A stretch of 64,000 nt of DNA from Sedimenticola selenatireducens (GCF_007625115.1 NZ_VMNH01000003.1:163029-227028), one strand, 5' to 3'. Numbered from the stretch's first letter, positions 8,423 through 16,646 are shown. Translations and numbers: made by a program. The notes: generated by a model not told the origin, from the sequence alone.

Positions 8423-9123
8423 GTACGGCTGAATCAAAGCGTACAGTGCTTGTAGTTGAGGACGAGGTAAAGATTGCCCGCCTATTGCAGGACTATCTTC
8501 ATAATGATGGCTATAACACCTACTGGCTGGATCGTGGTGAAGGTGTGGTTGAGTGGGTAAGGCAATCACAACCTGATCTGATTTTACTGGATCTGATGTT
8601 GCCCGGTAAGCATGGTATAGCCGTGTGTCAGGAGCTGCGAAGTTTCTCCAATGTTCCGATTATTATGATTACGGCACGGGTGGAGGAGATTGATCGGATA
8701 TTGGGATTGGAGATCGGTGCTAATGATTACATCTGCAAGCCGTTCAGTCCCCGCGAAGTAATGGCTCGGGTCAATGCACTTTTTCGTACATTGGCCAGTA
8801 GTCAACAGCCCAAGGTGAACGACTGTGACGTGATAACACTGGATGCTGAACGGATGCTGGCGACCGTTGCAGGAAAGGCCCTGGATCTCACCCCGGTAGA
8901 ATTTCGACTGCTCAGTACGTTGGTTAAACAGCCGGGTCGTATCTTCGCCCGGTCACAATTGATGGATAATCTTTATGAAGATGGCCGGATAGTGACCGAC
9001 CGTACCATCGACAGCCATGTGAAAAACCTGCGAAAAAAGATTTCACAGTATCAGGGTGATTCAGAGCTTATCAGGTCCGTTTATGGTGTGGGGTATAAGT
9101 TTGAAGGGTTGGTTAAGGGATAA
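8419..9123 (+). CDS. baeR: BaeR-like OmpR-family response regulator
   Basis: DNA-binding response regulator of 234 residues. It has a receiver domain with the acidic pair (VVEDE), phospho-acceptor Asp58 in LILLDLMLPG, the conserved Thr (MITAR) and Lys (CKPFSPRE), then an OmpR/PhoB winged helix (LTPVEFRLL, RTIDSHVKNLRKK, VYGVGYKF). Whole-length resemblance to E. coli BaeR is strong, including EIDRILGLEIGANDYICKP. It overlaps baeS by four bases. Likely targets are the divergent Spy-like gene and the gene at 6367. Confidence 0.9.
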   Translation: MSTAESKRTVLVVEDEVKIARLLQDYLHNDGYNTYWLDRGEGVVEWVRQSQPDLILLDLMLPGKHGIAVCQELRSFSNVPIIMITARVEEIDRILGLEIGANDYICKPFSPREVMARVNALFRTLASSQQPKVNDCDVITLDAERMLATVAGKALDLTPVEFRLLSTLVKQPGRIFARSQLMDNLYEDGRIVTDRTIDSHVKNLRKKISQYQGDSELIRSVYGVGYKFEGLVKG

Positions 9124-9369
9124 GATTGACTGGGTGGTGCAGGATGCAGACTTGGTAGCGCCTGTGGATGGGATAGCTGTAAAAACGTGTGCTGGGGTAA
9201 TGGTAGTTAGATACGCAATTTGATTTGCTGCCGCTTTGTTAGCGAAAGTTATATTTTGAACATCTTCTTGAACCTGGTGTGCGGGTCGATAAATTATCTG
9301 CTATCGCTAATAACTAGCGGCTCAATAACAAATTATTCCCGTGACAGTTACACCGAGTTATTTACAGGC

Positions 9370-10072
9370 TCACGAATCACAATGGGCTGCACCACTTAAT
9401 GATCGATCGTTAAGTCCGCCTGTTCCTGCTTCACAGGGGTGAACGGTCGTCAACAGACCTTGCGGTATCTTTGCGTCATGGCAGGTGATCTCGAACGGAT
9501 CTGTGCCTAGCGTAATCTGGTGTTGCCCATCGTCAGGTGTGTCCATCTCTAGTTCACCCATCAACGGTAATGTGCCCATGAAAGGTATGCACTCTTCTAC
9601 CCGATACAACACTTCAAGCCAGCCATCAGCAGAGGTATAGCCCCTTCCTCCGGCAGAGTTCTGTACCATGGCAATCTCACCACTTGCTTTGTAACGATAG
9701 CGCTGCTGCTTATCGAAATAAATACTTTACCCAAGTAAGTTTTGCGATCATCAAGCAGCGTGATATTGGAAACAAACAGGGTCTTCCGGCTGTCTGCTGT
9801 TTGATTTCAATGCTCACAGCGACGGTTGATTTACTGGGTTTACTCGCGGGTGCAGTGTAGATTGCGCCTGCTTTATCGTCTGCGACAATCCGATCAATTA
9901 GATGATTACCGCCTGGAATACCGTTTACACTCCAGTTAAAAGGTGTGGGTGTTTCTAATAGCGGTGCAAGTGCTACCCCTTTGGTATCACAACGAAACAC
10001 ATGTTCGGTTTTTTCGGTAGCAACCGAAGCGACTTCAACTAAGGCGCTCAGCCCATTACCAATACAAGCCAC
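9370..10072 (-). pseudogene. frameshifted secreted-type gene with an Ig-like segment
   Basis: Unrecognised gene now broken into at least three reading frames on the reverse strand. The first frame runs from a GTG at 10072 and includes an Ig-like strand pattern (AGAIYTAPAS...STVAVSIEIK). The sense sequence then jumps frame near 9785 to KTLFVSNITLLDDRKTYLG and again near 9722 to FDKQQRYRYKASGEIAMV, which continues to 9370. The joined product would be about 230 residues. Each shift lies near a short homopolymer or duplicated base, so a sequencing error is possible. It follows the gene at 10081 by a few bases and was probably co-transcribed. Confidence 0.5.
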
Positions 10073-10080
10073 GGTCTGCG

Positions 10081-10674
10081 CTACTGCTTTCCATCAACAG
10101 CGATATCGACACATTCAATAAGCGCCTCACCTTGCTTGCCTTTGCACTGTGGGGCAACACCGTTATTAACCATCTGTTGGTATAGCTGCAGTTCGGCTGG
10201 ATCAATATCACTGTCGTTAGATGCTCCTCCTGCGCCCATGCTGCCGAGCGTTACGCCTAATCCTTTCAGCATCTGGTTCTGCTTATCCATCATCTGATCT
10301 ATTTGGCTCATGCGTTTTTCATCGGCGGCCTCTTGTCGACGAGCCTCCGCTTCTTCCTTTGCCTGACGCCGGTTATTCTGCTCTTCTGATAGGCGTGCAA
10401 TGGCTTCATCGTCGGTCATGCCAGAAGGGTCAATCTTGAATTCGTTTTTCAGTCGTTGTCTTGCATTACTGACCTTCTTCGCTTGGTCTGTTACCCTTTT
10501 TTTACACTCAGCTTCACGGCGATCCTTTTCAATGTATTGCTCCTTGGTTGCTTTAGATCCATCCGTGTTAGCCAATATCCAGTTGTAATTACACTCCTCG
10601 GCAAAACTCATGGCGTGACTGCCTATCAGTAGTAGTGTGCTAAGGGTAATGGCTATTTGTTTGATCTGATTCAT
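10081..10674 (-). CDS. uncharacterised exported coiled-coil protein
   Basis: Unrecognised 197-residue protein. The ATG at 10674 follows AAGGAG with a five-base spacer; an in-frame start ten codons upstream is less likely. Signal peptide visible (IAITLSTLLLIGSHAMSFA). The mature part is highly charged and predicted coiled coil (about 55-135, Glu/Lys/Arg/Gln rich), then a Gly/Ser patch and a C-terminal part with two Cys (PQCKGKQGEALIECV) that, with CNY near the N-terminus, could form a disulphide. It is the first gene of a two-gene unit with the broken gene after it. No enzymatic motif seen. Confidence 0.65.
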   Translation of the reverse strand: MNQIKQIAITLSTLLLIGSHAMSFAEECNYNWILANTDGSKATKEQYIEKDRREAECKKRVTDQAKKVSNARQRLKNEFKIDPSGMTDDEAIARLSEEQNNRRQAKEEAEARRQEAADEKRMSQIDQMMDKQNQMLKGLGVTLGSMGAGGASNDSDIDPAELQLYQQMVNNGVAPQCKGKQGEALIECVDIAVDGKQ

Positions 10675-10704
10675 ACAGGCTCCTTGTATCGATATTGCGT
10701 ACAC

Positions 10705-11040
10705 CCGGCACCGCTACATAATAGACAGCAACCACCGGCCGAATGGAGGTGATAAATAACGTCATCACATCCACACAACAAAAACACCATCCAGGGAATA
10801 TCGACCTCGGGTGATTTGGGGCTAACGAAACTATTTGAGGCTTCGTTTCGCTTCAGGGAAAAGCGGTCACCCGAGGGTTTATAGCTACTTGCATTTCAAA
10901 TATTCTCACCTTCATGGGGTTTGGGCAAGTCCTATGAAAGTGTCCTTGCTGCGTCCTATTGGCACAGGGTGCCTCGCTCCTAATCAATTAATTCTTCTGC
11001 ATTTCAAAATATCCTCAGAATTTCTCGATCAGAAATTGAT
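10705..11040. other. non-coding stretch with inverted repeats upstream of the transposase fragment
   Basis: No convincing gene. It holds a 10-bp inverted repeat (CCTCGGGTGA at 10805-10814, TCACCCGAGG at 10867-10876) enclosing a smaller AACGAA/TTCGTT pair, two similar AT-rich words (TGCATTTCAAATATTCTCA near 10889 and TGCATTTCAAAATATCCTCA near 10999), and a 7-bp inverted repeat AATTTCT/AGAAATT (11019-11037). This looks like debris of mobile DNA next to the transposase remnant. Confidence 0.45.
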
Positions 11041-11300
11041 GCCCTATGTGGGAATACGTCATGGAGTATCCATGTCTCTCGGATCACTTTGAGCGGACCT
11101 TTAAGGAGTTCGGCTTGCCGCAGGCCATCCATACCGATAACGGCGCGCCTTTTGCCTCACCCAATGCGCTTTTTGGTCTAAGTCAGCTGTACGTCTGGTG
11201 GTTGCACCTGGGCATCGCCATTGAGCGTATCCAACCGGGAAAATCGCAGCAAAACGGGCGCATGAGCGAATGCATTTAACGCTGAAGAAGGAGGCCACTA
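11041..11300 (+). pseudogene. transposase remnant (rve integrase core, IS481/IS3-like)
   Basis: Fragment of a DDE transposase catalytic domain. In frame from about 11070: FERTFKEFGLPQAIHTDNG (the Asp of the second catalytic strand with TDNG), then VWWLHLGIAIERIQPGKSQQNG with the QPGKxQQNG block before the catalytic Glu. A one-base shift near 11262 moves the conserved HERMHLTLKKEATK continuation into another frame, so the catalytic Glu is lost from the open frame. Both ends are missing. The fragment abuts the NERD gene, whose stop codon lies within the transposase-derived sequence. Confidence 0.75.
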
Positions 11301-12089
11301 AGCATCCAGATCCTTATTTTTTTGGTTTCGAACGTAATCTCGAAGATGTTTTGTCAGCGAAGCCACATCTTCATTGCTTAGCACCTCTCCTTGTCTTCCG
11401 ATGAAGCCAGGAAGTGCTCTTGTGCTTAAGACCCAGACTTCTTTTTGGGCTTCAGCGCTCGCATTCACATACCACCCGGGGTAAGACACGACCGGCCGTA
11501 CATAGTACTTTTTTCCCGTTAACTCCAGAATCAATTCTTGTAATGATCCGGCACCAGCAAGTACTTGTGTAACGGGGTTTTTCTCCGGCCTATATCCATC
11601 AATGATAATTTGTTGCCCATCGTAGTAGATCTCCGGCTTGCCTTTTGCAGGCTTGGACATGGTCTTTGTTTCTACTACAAATACGCCATGACGGCTTATT
11701 AATACATGGTCGAGGTTGTATCCTTCAAAAACCAGATCATGAATTACTTTCCAGCCCCGTTCACGCAAATCATCCAAAAACTGGCCTACCGCTCTTTCAC
11801 CTGCTAGACCCTGCCGTAGGTTCCTGACTTCCTTTATGATCTTCAGTGTTTTCGGTATTACATAAATGATTACTATGAACAATAGTGCAGTGAGAATCCA
11901 GGGTTGTGGGGGAGAATCAAAAATAAATCGCCACCACTCATAACCCGTTAAAACAAACATAAGTAAGACCATCATAAAGTAAGTCATGGCCTTTTCATTT
12001 ATGAGGTAGTCAATACGCTCTTCAAGCGACTGCCCAGGGTTTCGCAAAACAGCTCTTTTTATTGGGGATTTCTTATCCACTTTTTTCAT
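11298..12089 (-). CDS. membrane-anchored NERD-domain (nuclease-related) protein
   Basis: NERD domains are nuclease-related and often occur in defence or DNA-processing contexts. Seen: two N-terminal membrane spans (about 33-52 and 62-82), then the NERD core with LAGERAVGQFLDDL, a conserved DHVLISRHGVFVVETK block bearing the PD-(D/E)xK-like D...ExK residues, and a C-terminal extension. 263 residues. The ATG at 12089 follows AAGGA. It starts 12 nt after the stop of the methyltransferase remnant and so belonged to the same unit. The stop codon falls in sequence shared with the transposase fragment, so the original C-terminus may have been trimmed. Confidence 0.8.
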   Translation of the reverse strand: MKKVDKKSPIKRAVLRNPGQSLEERIDYLINEKAMTYFMMVLLMFVLTGYEWWRFIFDSPPQPWILTALLFIVIIYVIPKTLKIIKEVRNLRQGLAGERAVGQFLDDLRERGWKVIHDLVFEGYNLDHVLISRHGVFVVETKTMSKPAKGKPEIYYDGQQIIIDGYRPEKNPVTQVLAGAGSLQELILELTGKKYYVRPVVSYPGWYVNASAEAQKEVWVLSTRALPGFIGRQGEVLSNEDVASLTKHLRDYVRNQKNKDLDA

Positions 12090-12100
12090 ACATCCTTGTG

Positions 12101-12366
12101 CTAAATTGAAACAAAGCCATCATTAACAATTTCATGTACCGTACCCAATGCGACAAGGGCAGCCAGTAGTTCTTTCACTCGTTTAATTTGGCCGCGCTTA
12201 AAGCAGCGTGCAAGCTGTTTTGCAGTAATTGGGCTATGGGTCTACCGGGCCCCAAAAGTTCGGCCAATTCGCCGAGAAACACCTGATAATTCGAGCGCTC
12301 GGTGCCATTGGCTCATCGCTGGATAAAGGCATCCGTGCCAACTGCACCCTTAAATTGTTGGCTCAT
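12101..12366 (-). pseudogene. DNA methyltransferase reduced to N-terminal head and C-terminal tail
   Basis: Remnant of a class I SAM-dependent DNA methyltransferase (the large MmeI/YeeA-like type, roughly 900 residues when whole). The reverse strand from 12366 reads MSQQFKGAVGTDAFIQR, a TGA at 12313-12315 where the family has Trp, then ANGTERSNYQVFLGELAELL, the typical N-terminal block. After about 40 bases it reads QLARCFKRGQIKRVKELLAALVALG, the typical C-terminal block, ending at TAG 12101-12103. The whole methyltransferase and target-recognition core has been deleted. It sits between the NERD and Abi genes. Confidence 0.6.
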
Positions 12367-12410
12367 AATTCGCATTCCCTAGCAGTGGATACGCCCGATA
12401 CTAGAATAAG

Positions 12411-13358
12411 TTAGCTTTGCCATATTGAACGGCTTTGCCAATCAGTCGGAAAGCCCATTGCCCGTGCATCTATCTTATGTTCTTCAAGCAAATGAAACAG
12501 ACGTTTTTTCCAGTGATGGTCTGGACTGATCATATCCATGAAGTAAGCAATCATGACCAGTGTGTTATAGAGTTTTCTTTCCTGCTGATGATCAAAGTTC
12601 GCACTCAGCCCCTTAGGTTTCGTGCGAGGGAGCTCCATCGTTTTTGTCATACGTCGATTCCATAAGCGACTATGATGCGCGCAAATATTGCGGATATAAG
12701 CCATGTGTTCAACGAAACTTTCTAGTACCCGATCCGGCAAATCATAGGTTCTGGCGATAGCTGTGCGGGTAGAGGCTGGGCGCAGGCTCTTATACCAGCG
12801 CGACAGCAATCCCAATGACATCACTTCGCATACTGCCCAGACTGGCGGTGATTCAGGGACACTGTAAGTTTCGTTATAGTGACTAACAAACACCTCATCG
12901 GATCTTTCCAGTTCTTTCATCAATGAAGATAGGTTATTAGCATGCCACCTTGGGTTTTTGCTCAGCCCCGCATTAAGATAGGCATGAGGGCCATGCAAAC
13001 GAGCCAGATGATAAGCCCACTGGGTGCGCAGAGACACCTCTATGCGCTCAATGGCATCCAGGGCCAATAGGCGCAACTCACGATCAAAAATATAGAGATT
13101 AAGCACATCATCAAAAGTAACACCTGATTTGAAGCTATGCGCTTTCTGATCTGCCTCAAATGGTAGCCAATACCCCCTAAGGCGGTAATAGTTGAGATGA
13201 CTCAGATAATGTGCGGCACTTCCATGATCCGAAATGATCATGCCGCGGGATTCAAGGATTCCGATCTGTTCCTGGAAGCTTTTTGGGGGTTTAGTGAACT
13301 GCACTTTTTTGCCCCGAAAATAAGTAACCCGCCGGTTTGAGGGTACTGCAAGCAGCAT
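12411..13358 (-). CDS. Abi-family (AbiD/AbiF-like, Abi_2) abortive infection protein
   Basis: Member of the Abi_2 family of phage abortive-infection proteins, which have a HEPN-type fold and are presumed RNases. Seen: the family N-terminus [34 protein letters not shown], the [21 protein letters not shown] helix, and the HEPN-like Rx4-6H motif RNICAHH (Arg223-His228) followed by SRLWNRR. 315 residues, full length and intact. It lies upstream of the methyltransferase remnant and NERD gene on the same strand and is the only apparently intact defence gene outside the island. Confidence 0.87.
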   Translation of the reverse strand: MLLAVPSNRRVTYFRGKKVQFTKPPKSFQEQIGILESRGMIISDHGSAAHYLSHLNYYRLRGYWLPFEADQKAHSFKSGVTFDDVLNLYIFDRELRLLALDAIERIEVSLRTQWAYHLARLHGPHAYLNAGLSKNPRWHANNLSSLMKELERSDEVFVSHYNETYSVPESPPVWAVCEVMSLGLLSRWYKSLRPASTRTAIARTYDLPDRVLESFVEHMAYIRNICAHHSRLWNRRMTKTMELPRTKPKGLSANFDHQQERKLYNTLVMIAYFMDMISPDHHWKKRLFHLLEEHKIDARAMGFPTDWQSRSIWQS

Positions 13359-13598
13359 AGCCTTGGCGGGTTTTGTTGTCGGTGATTATAGCTGGTGATT
13401 GAGGTAATGCAAACTGAGTTAACACGGAACCATTTCCCTTTAGTATTTGACGCCAGCCCCAAGCTTATTCTTATTCCTGGATATACAGAATTATTGCGTA
13501 CAAATCTTCTGAGGTCTATTCCTTGCTATAACGCCAACTTTCCTGGCTACATAAAAATCCTGCTGAAGCAGAAGTTATTAAACTTAATTGAGGTTACC

Positions 13599-13640
13599 GG
13601 AGCTGGCGACAGGAGGCGAACCCGTGACGAGCGGAGTACA
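13599..13640 (-). pseudogene. possible degenerate tRNA 3' half
   Basis: On the reverse strand, spacing fits tRNA positions 34-75: TGT, five-base anticodon 3' strand, five-base variable loop, T-stem ACGGG/CCTGT around TTCGCCT, acceptor strand CGCCAGC, T, CC. The T-loop departs from TTCRANY at the near-invariant A58, no 5' half is seen and the end is CCG not CCA. It may be a decayed attachment site of an older element, or chance. Confidence 0.3.
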
Positions 13641-13691
13641 AAAAGGGTGTTGTGGGCTGAAGGCGTATATAAATGCTTCCATGCAATAAAA

Positions 13692-13720
13692 AAGCACTTA
13701 TCGGATTCCGATAAGTGCTT
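13692..13720 (-). terminator. terminator, probably the original one of the tRNA-Ile2 locus
   Basis: Perfect 13-bp stem (AAGCACTTATCGG / CCGATAAGTGCTT) with a 3-nt loop, followed on the reverse strand by TTTTTTATTG. It sits directly beyond the left copy of the tRNA 3' end, as expected for the chromosomal tRNA terminator displaced by island insertion. Confidence 0.8.
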
Positions 13721-13721
13721 G

Positions 13722-13773
13722 ATTGTGGTGGGCCTACTAGGACTCGAACCTAGGACCAATGGATTATGAGTCC
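13722..13773. repeat. left attachment repeat (52 bp, copy of tRNA-Ile2 3' end)
   Basis: Exact 52-bp copy of 19701-19752, beginning ATTGTGGTGGGCC and ending TTATGAGTCC, covering the tRNA from the anticodon stem through the encoded CCA and a few bases beyond. The 5' half of the tRNA is absent here, so this copy is not a functional gene. Confidence 0.93.
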
Positions 13774-13902
13774 CATTAAGTGGCTTTTTCTGGGTCACTG
13801 AAATTCCTGAAAATACCCGATATTTGCAAATAAAAACATGAAGTTATAATAATAACCATCTATAATACAGATTAACGGAAAATCACGAATATTACTGCTC
13901 AA

Positions 13903-13922
13903 ATGTGCACCAGATGTGCACC
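13903..13922 (+). repeat. left paired TGTGCACC repeats (candidate integrase arm sites)
   Basis: Two copies of ATGTGCACC (13903-13911 and 13914-13922), 11 bp apart, one helical turn. The same pair with the same spacing and orientation occurs near the right end (19635-19654). Position and pairing fit arm-type binding sites for the integrase N-terminal domain. Confidence 0.6.
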
Positions 13923-13959
13923 AGTAATTAAAGGTGGTCAGTTTAGGGAGGGTTGAGCA

Positions 13960-15180
13960 ATGGCCGAAAAGCTCAATTTTACGAAAAAGATTCTTGACGT
14001 TTTGCCTGCACCAGCCAAGGGGCGGGCCTACTATCTCGACACCAAACAGACAAGCCTTGGACTCACTATCACGGATAGGGGTACTCGGTCATTCCATGTG
14101 CGGGCCACTGTCAACGGAACCACCAAACGCATAGCCATTAAGAACGGCAAATATCCGGCTATGACGGTGGAGCAAGCCCGGACCCAAGCAAAAAAGCTCC
14201 TTGCTGATATTGCCAACGATGTAAACCCCATTCAGAAACGCCAGAAGAAAAAAGCACTCACTGTTACCTTGCAGCAAGTGTTTGACTCCTATCTATCCGA
14301 ACGTGATCTAAAGCCGGGAACCATCAAAGATTACAAGCTCGTCATGAAAGAGAGTTTTGACGATTGGATGGACAAGCCCTTAAAGAGCATCACCGACAGA
14401 ATGGTACAAGCCAAATACCAGCAGCGGGGCAAGGCAAGTAAAGCCCGGGCGGATAATGCAATCCGGGTATTGGGGGCGGTTTACCGCTATGCACAGGCCA
14501 AGTATCGGGATAGTGAAGGTAGTACCCTATTTCTCCGCAATCCGGTTGATATCCTGAAGGAAACCAAGACCCGGTTTAAGATACCGAGAAAGAAGCGGGT
14601 TGTGCCTAGGGAGTCATTGGACAAATGGTTCAAAGCGGTTGAAGGCCTGAATAACGAAGTCTCAAGCGACTACTTGCTGTTTCTTCTGTTTACCGGAACA
14701 AGAAGAGAAGAGGCGGCAAAGCTCACTTGGGAAGAGGTCAATTTCACCGCTAATACATTCCGATTACTAGACACTAAAAACCGGGAAGTGGTCACGCTTC
14801 CCCTGCCTGACTTTATTGGAAAGCGACTAAAAGCGCGAAGGGGTAGAAAACGAACAGGTTGGGTGTTCCCTGCGCCGTTTGGTAAAGCGGGTTATATGTC
14901 TGATCCACGCAAGAGTATTGAGATAGTGAAGTTGGCAACCAAGATACCGTTTTCACCGCATGATCTACGCCGTACCTATATCTCAATTGCTGAAAGTTTG
15001 GATATGTCGGTTTACACCATTAAAGCCTTGGTCAATCACAAGATGAGTGGTGATGTCACCGCCGGGTATGTGGTGCAGACACCTGAACGGCTAGCGAAGG
15101 CATCAAACCGCATAGAGCAGGAATTACTCAGGCTGACGGGTTTGAATAAGGGGAAGGTAGTAGAACTGAAAACGGCTTAA
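13960..15180 (+). CDS. int: tyrosine site-specific integrase of the island
   Basis: Catalyses integration and excision at the tRNA-Ile2 site. Domains: an N-terminal arm-binding DUF4102 domain (about 1-85), a core-binding SAM-like domain (about 95-185) and a C-terminal catalytic domain with Arg248 (LFTGTRREEAAKL), HxxR at 334-337 (PHDLRRTY), His360 (LVNHKMSG) and nucleophile Tyr370 (TAGYVV). All key residues are present at 406 residues, so it is probably active. ATG at 13960 preceded by GGGAGG. It lies 186 bp from the left repeat and reads into the island, the usual P4-type arrangement. Confidence 0.95.
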   Translation: MAEKLNFTKKILDVLPAPAKGRAYYLDTKQTSLGLTITDRGTRSFHVRATVNGTTKRIAIKNGKYPAMTVEQARTQAKKLLADIANDVNPIQKRQKKKALTVTLQQVFDSYLSERDLKPGTIKDYKLVMKESFDDWMDKPLKSITDRMVQAKYQQRGKASKARADNAIRVLGAVYRYAQAKYRDSEGSTLFLRNPVDILKETKTRFKIPRKKRVVPRESLDKWFKAVEGLNNEVSSDYLLFLLFTGTRREEAAKLTWEEVNFTANTFRLLDTKNREVVTLPLPDFIGKRLKARRGRKRTGWVFPAPFGKAGYMSDPRKSIEIVKLATKIPFSPHDLRRTYISIAESLDMSVYTIKALVNHKMSGDVTAGYVVQTPERLAKASNRIEQELLRLTGLNKGKVVELKTA

Positions 15181-15189
15181 AGTTTTGCC

Positions 15190-15320
15190 GGTCCTAGGGC
15201 GGCCACCCGAAAACCTGTCCCTACAGGCTGGATCGGCTCCAAGGATGATAAGTAACACCAAACCTAGGGTAGCTCCCGAACGGGCGGAAACCTTCACCGC
15301 CTTGGTTTGGTTTTAATGAA
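15190..15320 (+). other. structured non-coding segment and likely int terminator
   Basis: Between int and the next gene are two related GC-rich words (CCTAGGGCGGCCACCCGAA near 15193 and CCTAGGGTAGCTCCCGAA near 15263). The second is enclosed in a nested fold: outer stem ACCAAACC (15257-15264)/GGTTTGGT (15304-15311) and inner GGCGG (15283-15287)/CCGCC (15297-15301), ending in TTTT. It may terminate int or act as a regulatory RNA. Confidence 0.45.
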
Positions 15321-15344
15321 GGGATGCACGGTAAGGGGTGCGCA

Positions 15345-16019
15345 ATGAAAAATGGAGCTATTAAAGATCAATCGGTCCTTGATGAAATTGAAAAGATCTA
15401 TGGTGATTATACTGAGGGGAAGTACGAGGGCTTTACCCCTTTATGTATTGCGGCGCATCTTTTGACTATAAATGTTTACCAAGATGAGGCGTTGAGTGAC
15501 ACCCGAGAGAGTGGTCTTGCTTTAGTTCGGGCGATTAACCTATTGATTGAGGAAGTTCTTAGTGGGCGCATCATTGCGTATGATCCAATTAGTCGACTAC
15601 CAATAAATAAGGTTGTTGGCTCTAATTCACATGAAGAAGAATTTTGCGTGGATATCGGGGTATTGATTGAGGATGAAGTGTTTACTGAATGGGTTGCAGG
15701 CAATATGCCTGCATCTTTTTGGATGAATGAATCTGCGGTATATGAGGAGGAAAGGCGGAGTTTTTATATCAATGAACCAGGCAGAAAAGATGATTGGTAC
15801 GATTGCATCAAAGATCATACGCTCTGCTTTTATAATAAGTACAATAAACTCCCGCTAAAAGGCCAACTGTGGTCTTTCATATTTAACTCAGGTATGCCGG
15901 ACTGGTCATTAGTGATAGATAAAAAGAAAGTCCAGATTGAACTAGGCGGTAAATCGCTAGACAGAGAAACATTCAAAAAACGTTTCAAAGAGTATTTTCC
16001 TGAAGATAACGGAGAATAG
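15345..16019 (+). CDS. uncharacterised island cargo protein between int and alpA
   Basis: Unrecognised 224-residue acidic protein, AT-rich relative to int. The ATG at 15345 follows AAGGGG; an earlier in-frame start at 15324 lacks a site. No signal peptide or membrane span. Features: an N-terminal helical region, a central IGVLIEDEVFTEWVAGNMP segment, a WYDCIKDHTLCFYNKYNK block and a basic C-terminal LDRETFKKRFKEYF helix. Proteins of similar placement, with a variable body and a helical C-terminus, are common next to alpA in tRNA-borne islands, but I cannot name a family. It could be cargo or a regulator. Confidence 0.62.
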   Translation: MKNGAIKDQSVLDEIEKIYGDYTEGKYEGFTPLCIAAHLLTINVYQDEALSDTRESGLALVRAINLLIEEVLSGRIIAYDPISRLPINKVVGSNSHEEEFCVDIGVLIEDEVFTEWVAGNMPASFWMNESAVYEEERRSFYINEPGRKDDWYDCIKDHTLCFYNKYNKLPLKGQLWSFIFNSGMPDWSLVIDKKKVQIELGGKSLDRETFKKRFKEYFPEDNGE

Positions 16020-16111
16020 AAGAAACTAAGGGAGATTTCCTGCGGTTATCAGCAAGGAAATAAGCATTACTCAAAAATAGCCACACCTAACCAAGCAAAC
16101 GGAGTAATAAG

Positions 16112-16336
16112 GTGGCTATTCAATCAATACCAAAATCGAATCTAAACAAACTACTCGAACCTGAAACAACGGCTGATCTACTCGGTATAACAGCCGGAAC
16201 CCTTCAGGTTTGGCGTTCAACAGGGCGCTATAACCTTCCCTTTGTAAAAGTCGGTGGCCGTGTGATGTATCGCGCGGAAGATGTGCAGGCGTTCATTGAG
16301 CGCCGGTTGCACAATCACACCGGCAGTGTTGCATAA
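16112..16336 (+). CDS. AlpA/excisionase-type helix-turn-helix protein
   Basis: Small MerR-like winged-helix DNA-binding protein of 74 residues, the type that controls integrase expression or aids excision in P4-like islands. Seen: LEPETTADLLGITAGTLQVWRSTG (helix-turn-helix), then LPFVKVGGRVMYRAEDVQAFIERR, the classic AlpA/Xis wing and C-terminal helix. The start at 16112 is a GTG preceded by GGAGTAATAAG. It begins a tight cluster of small genes running to 17190. Confidence 0.85.
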   Translation: MAIQSIPKSNLNKLLEPETTADLLGITAGTLQVWRSTGRYNLPFVKVGGRVMYRAEDVQAFIERRLHNHTGSVA

Positions 16337-16349
16337 GGAGGGCCAAACG

Positions 16350-16646
16350 ATGGACAAAAAAAAGAGCCCGACCAATGCGAGCCCCAAACAGCAACAGCAT
16401 AATAACTCTTCAGATGCACAACGCCAACGCCTTTTAAACAGCCTGAAAAAGGGACCCGTCACCACGCTACAAGCGCGGTCTGAACTGGATATTCTCTGCC
16501 CGGCCACCCGCATCTATGAATTGCGCCATGATTCCCGCCTCAACATCATCATGCACTGGGTCACTCAGTACACCGAACAGGGCCATAAACACCGAGTTGG
16601 TGAATATGTGCTTATGCCTGGTGTTTTCAAAGGGGGTGTGAAATGA
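16350..16646 (+). CDS. small winged-helix protein of the island
   Basis: 98-residue putative DNA-binding protein. The ATG at 16350 follows AAGGAGG. After a polar, Gln/Asn-rich N-terminus comes a winged-helix pattern (LLNSLKKGPVTTLQARSELDI, then ATRIYELRHD) seen in small helix-turn-helix proteins of tRNA-borne islands and phages, in which a bound peptide such as CPATRIYELR is conserved. It overlaps the next gene by four bases (ATGA). Probably a regulator of island genes; target unknown. Confidence 0.72.
   Translation: MDKKKSPTNASPKQQQHNNSSDAQRQRLLNSLKKGPVTTLQARSELDILCPATRIYELRHDSRLNIIMHWVTQYTEQGHKHRVGEYVLMPGVFKGGVK

Noticed and set aside
10835..11092. Open frame in the debris before the transposase fragment
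   Set aside because: Low-complexity composition, includes inverted repeats, and its end overlaps the transposase frame.
12229..12414. Plus-strand open frame across the methyltransferase remnant
   Set aside because: It is antisense to recognisable family blocks on the reverse strand, which explain the sequence better.
13395..13769. Plus-strand open frame crossing the tRNA-like remnant and left repeat
   Set aside because: Translation of tRNA-derived sequence is a known source of spurious proteins.
13722..13773. A second functional tRNA-Ile2 at the left repeat
   Set aside because: The 5' half of the tRNA is missing here; only the 3' part is present.
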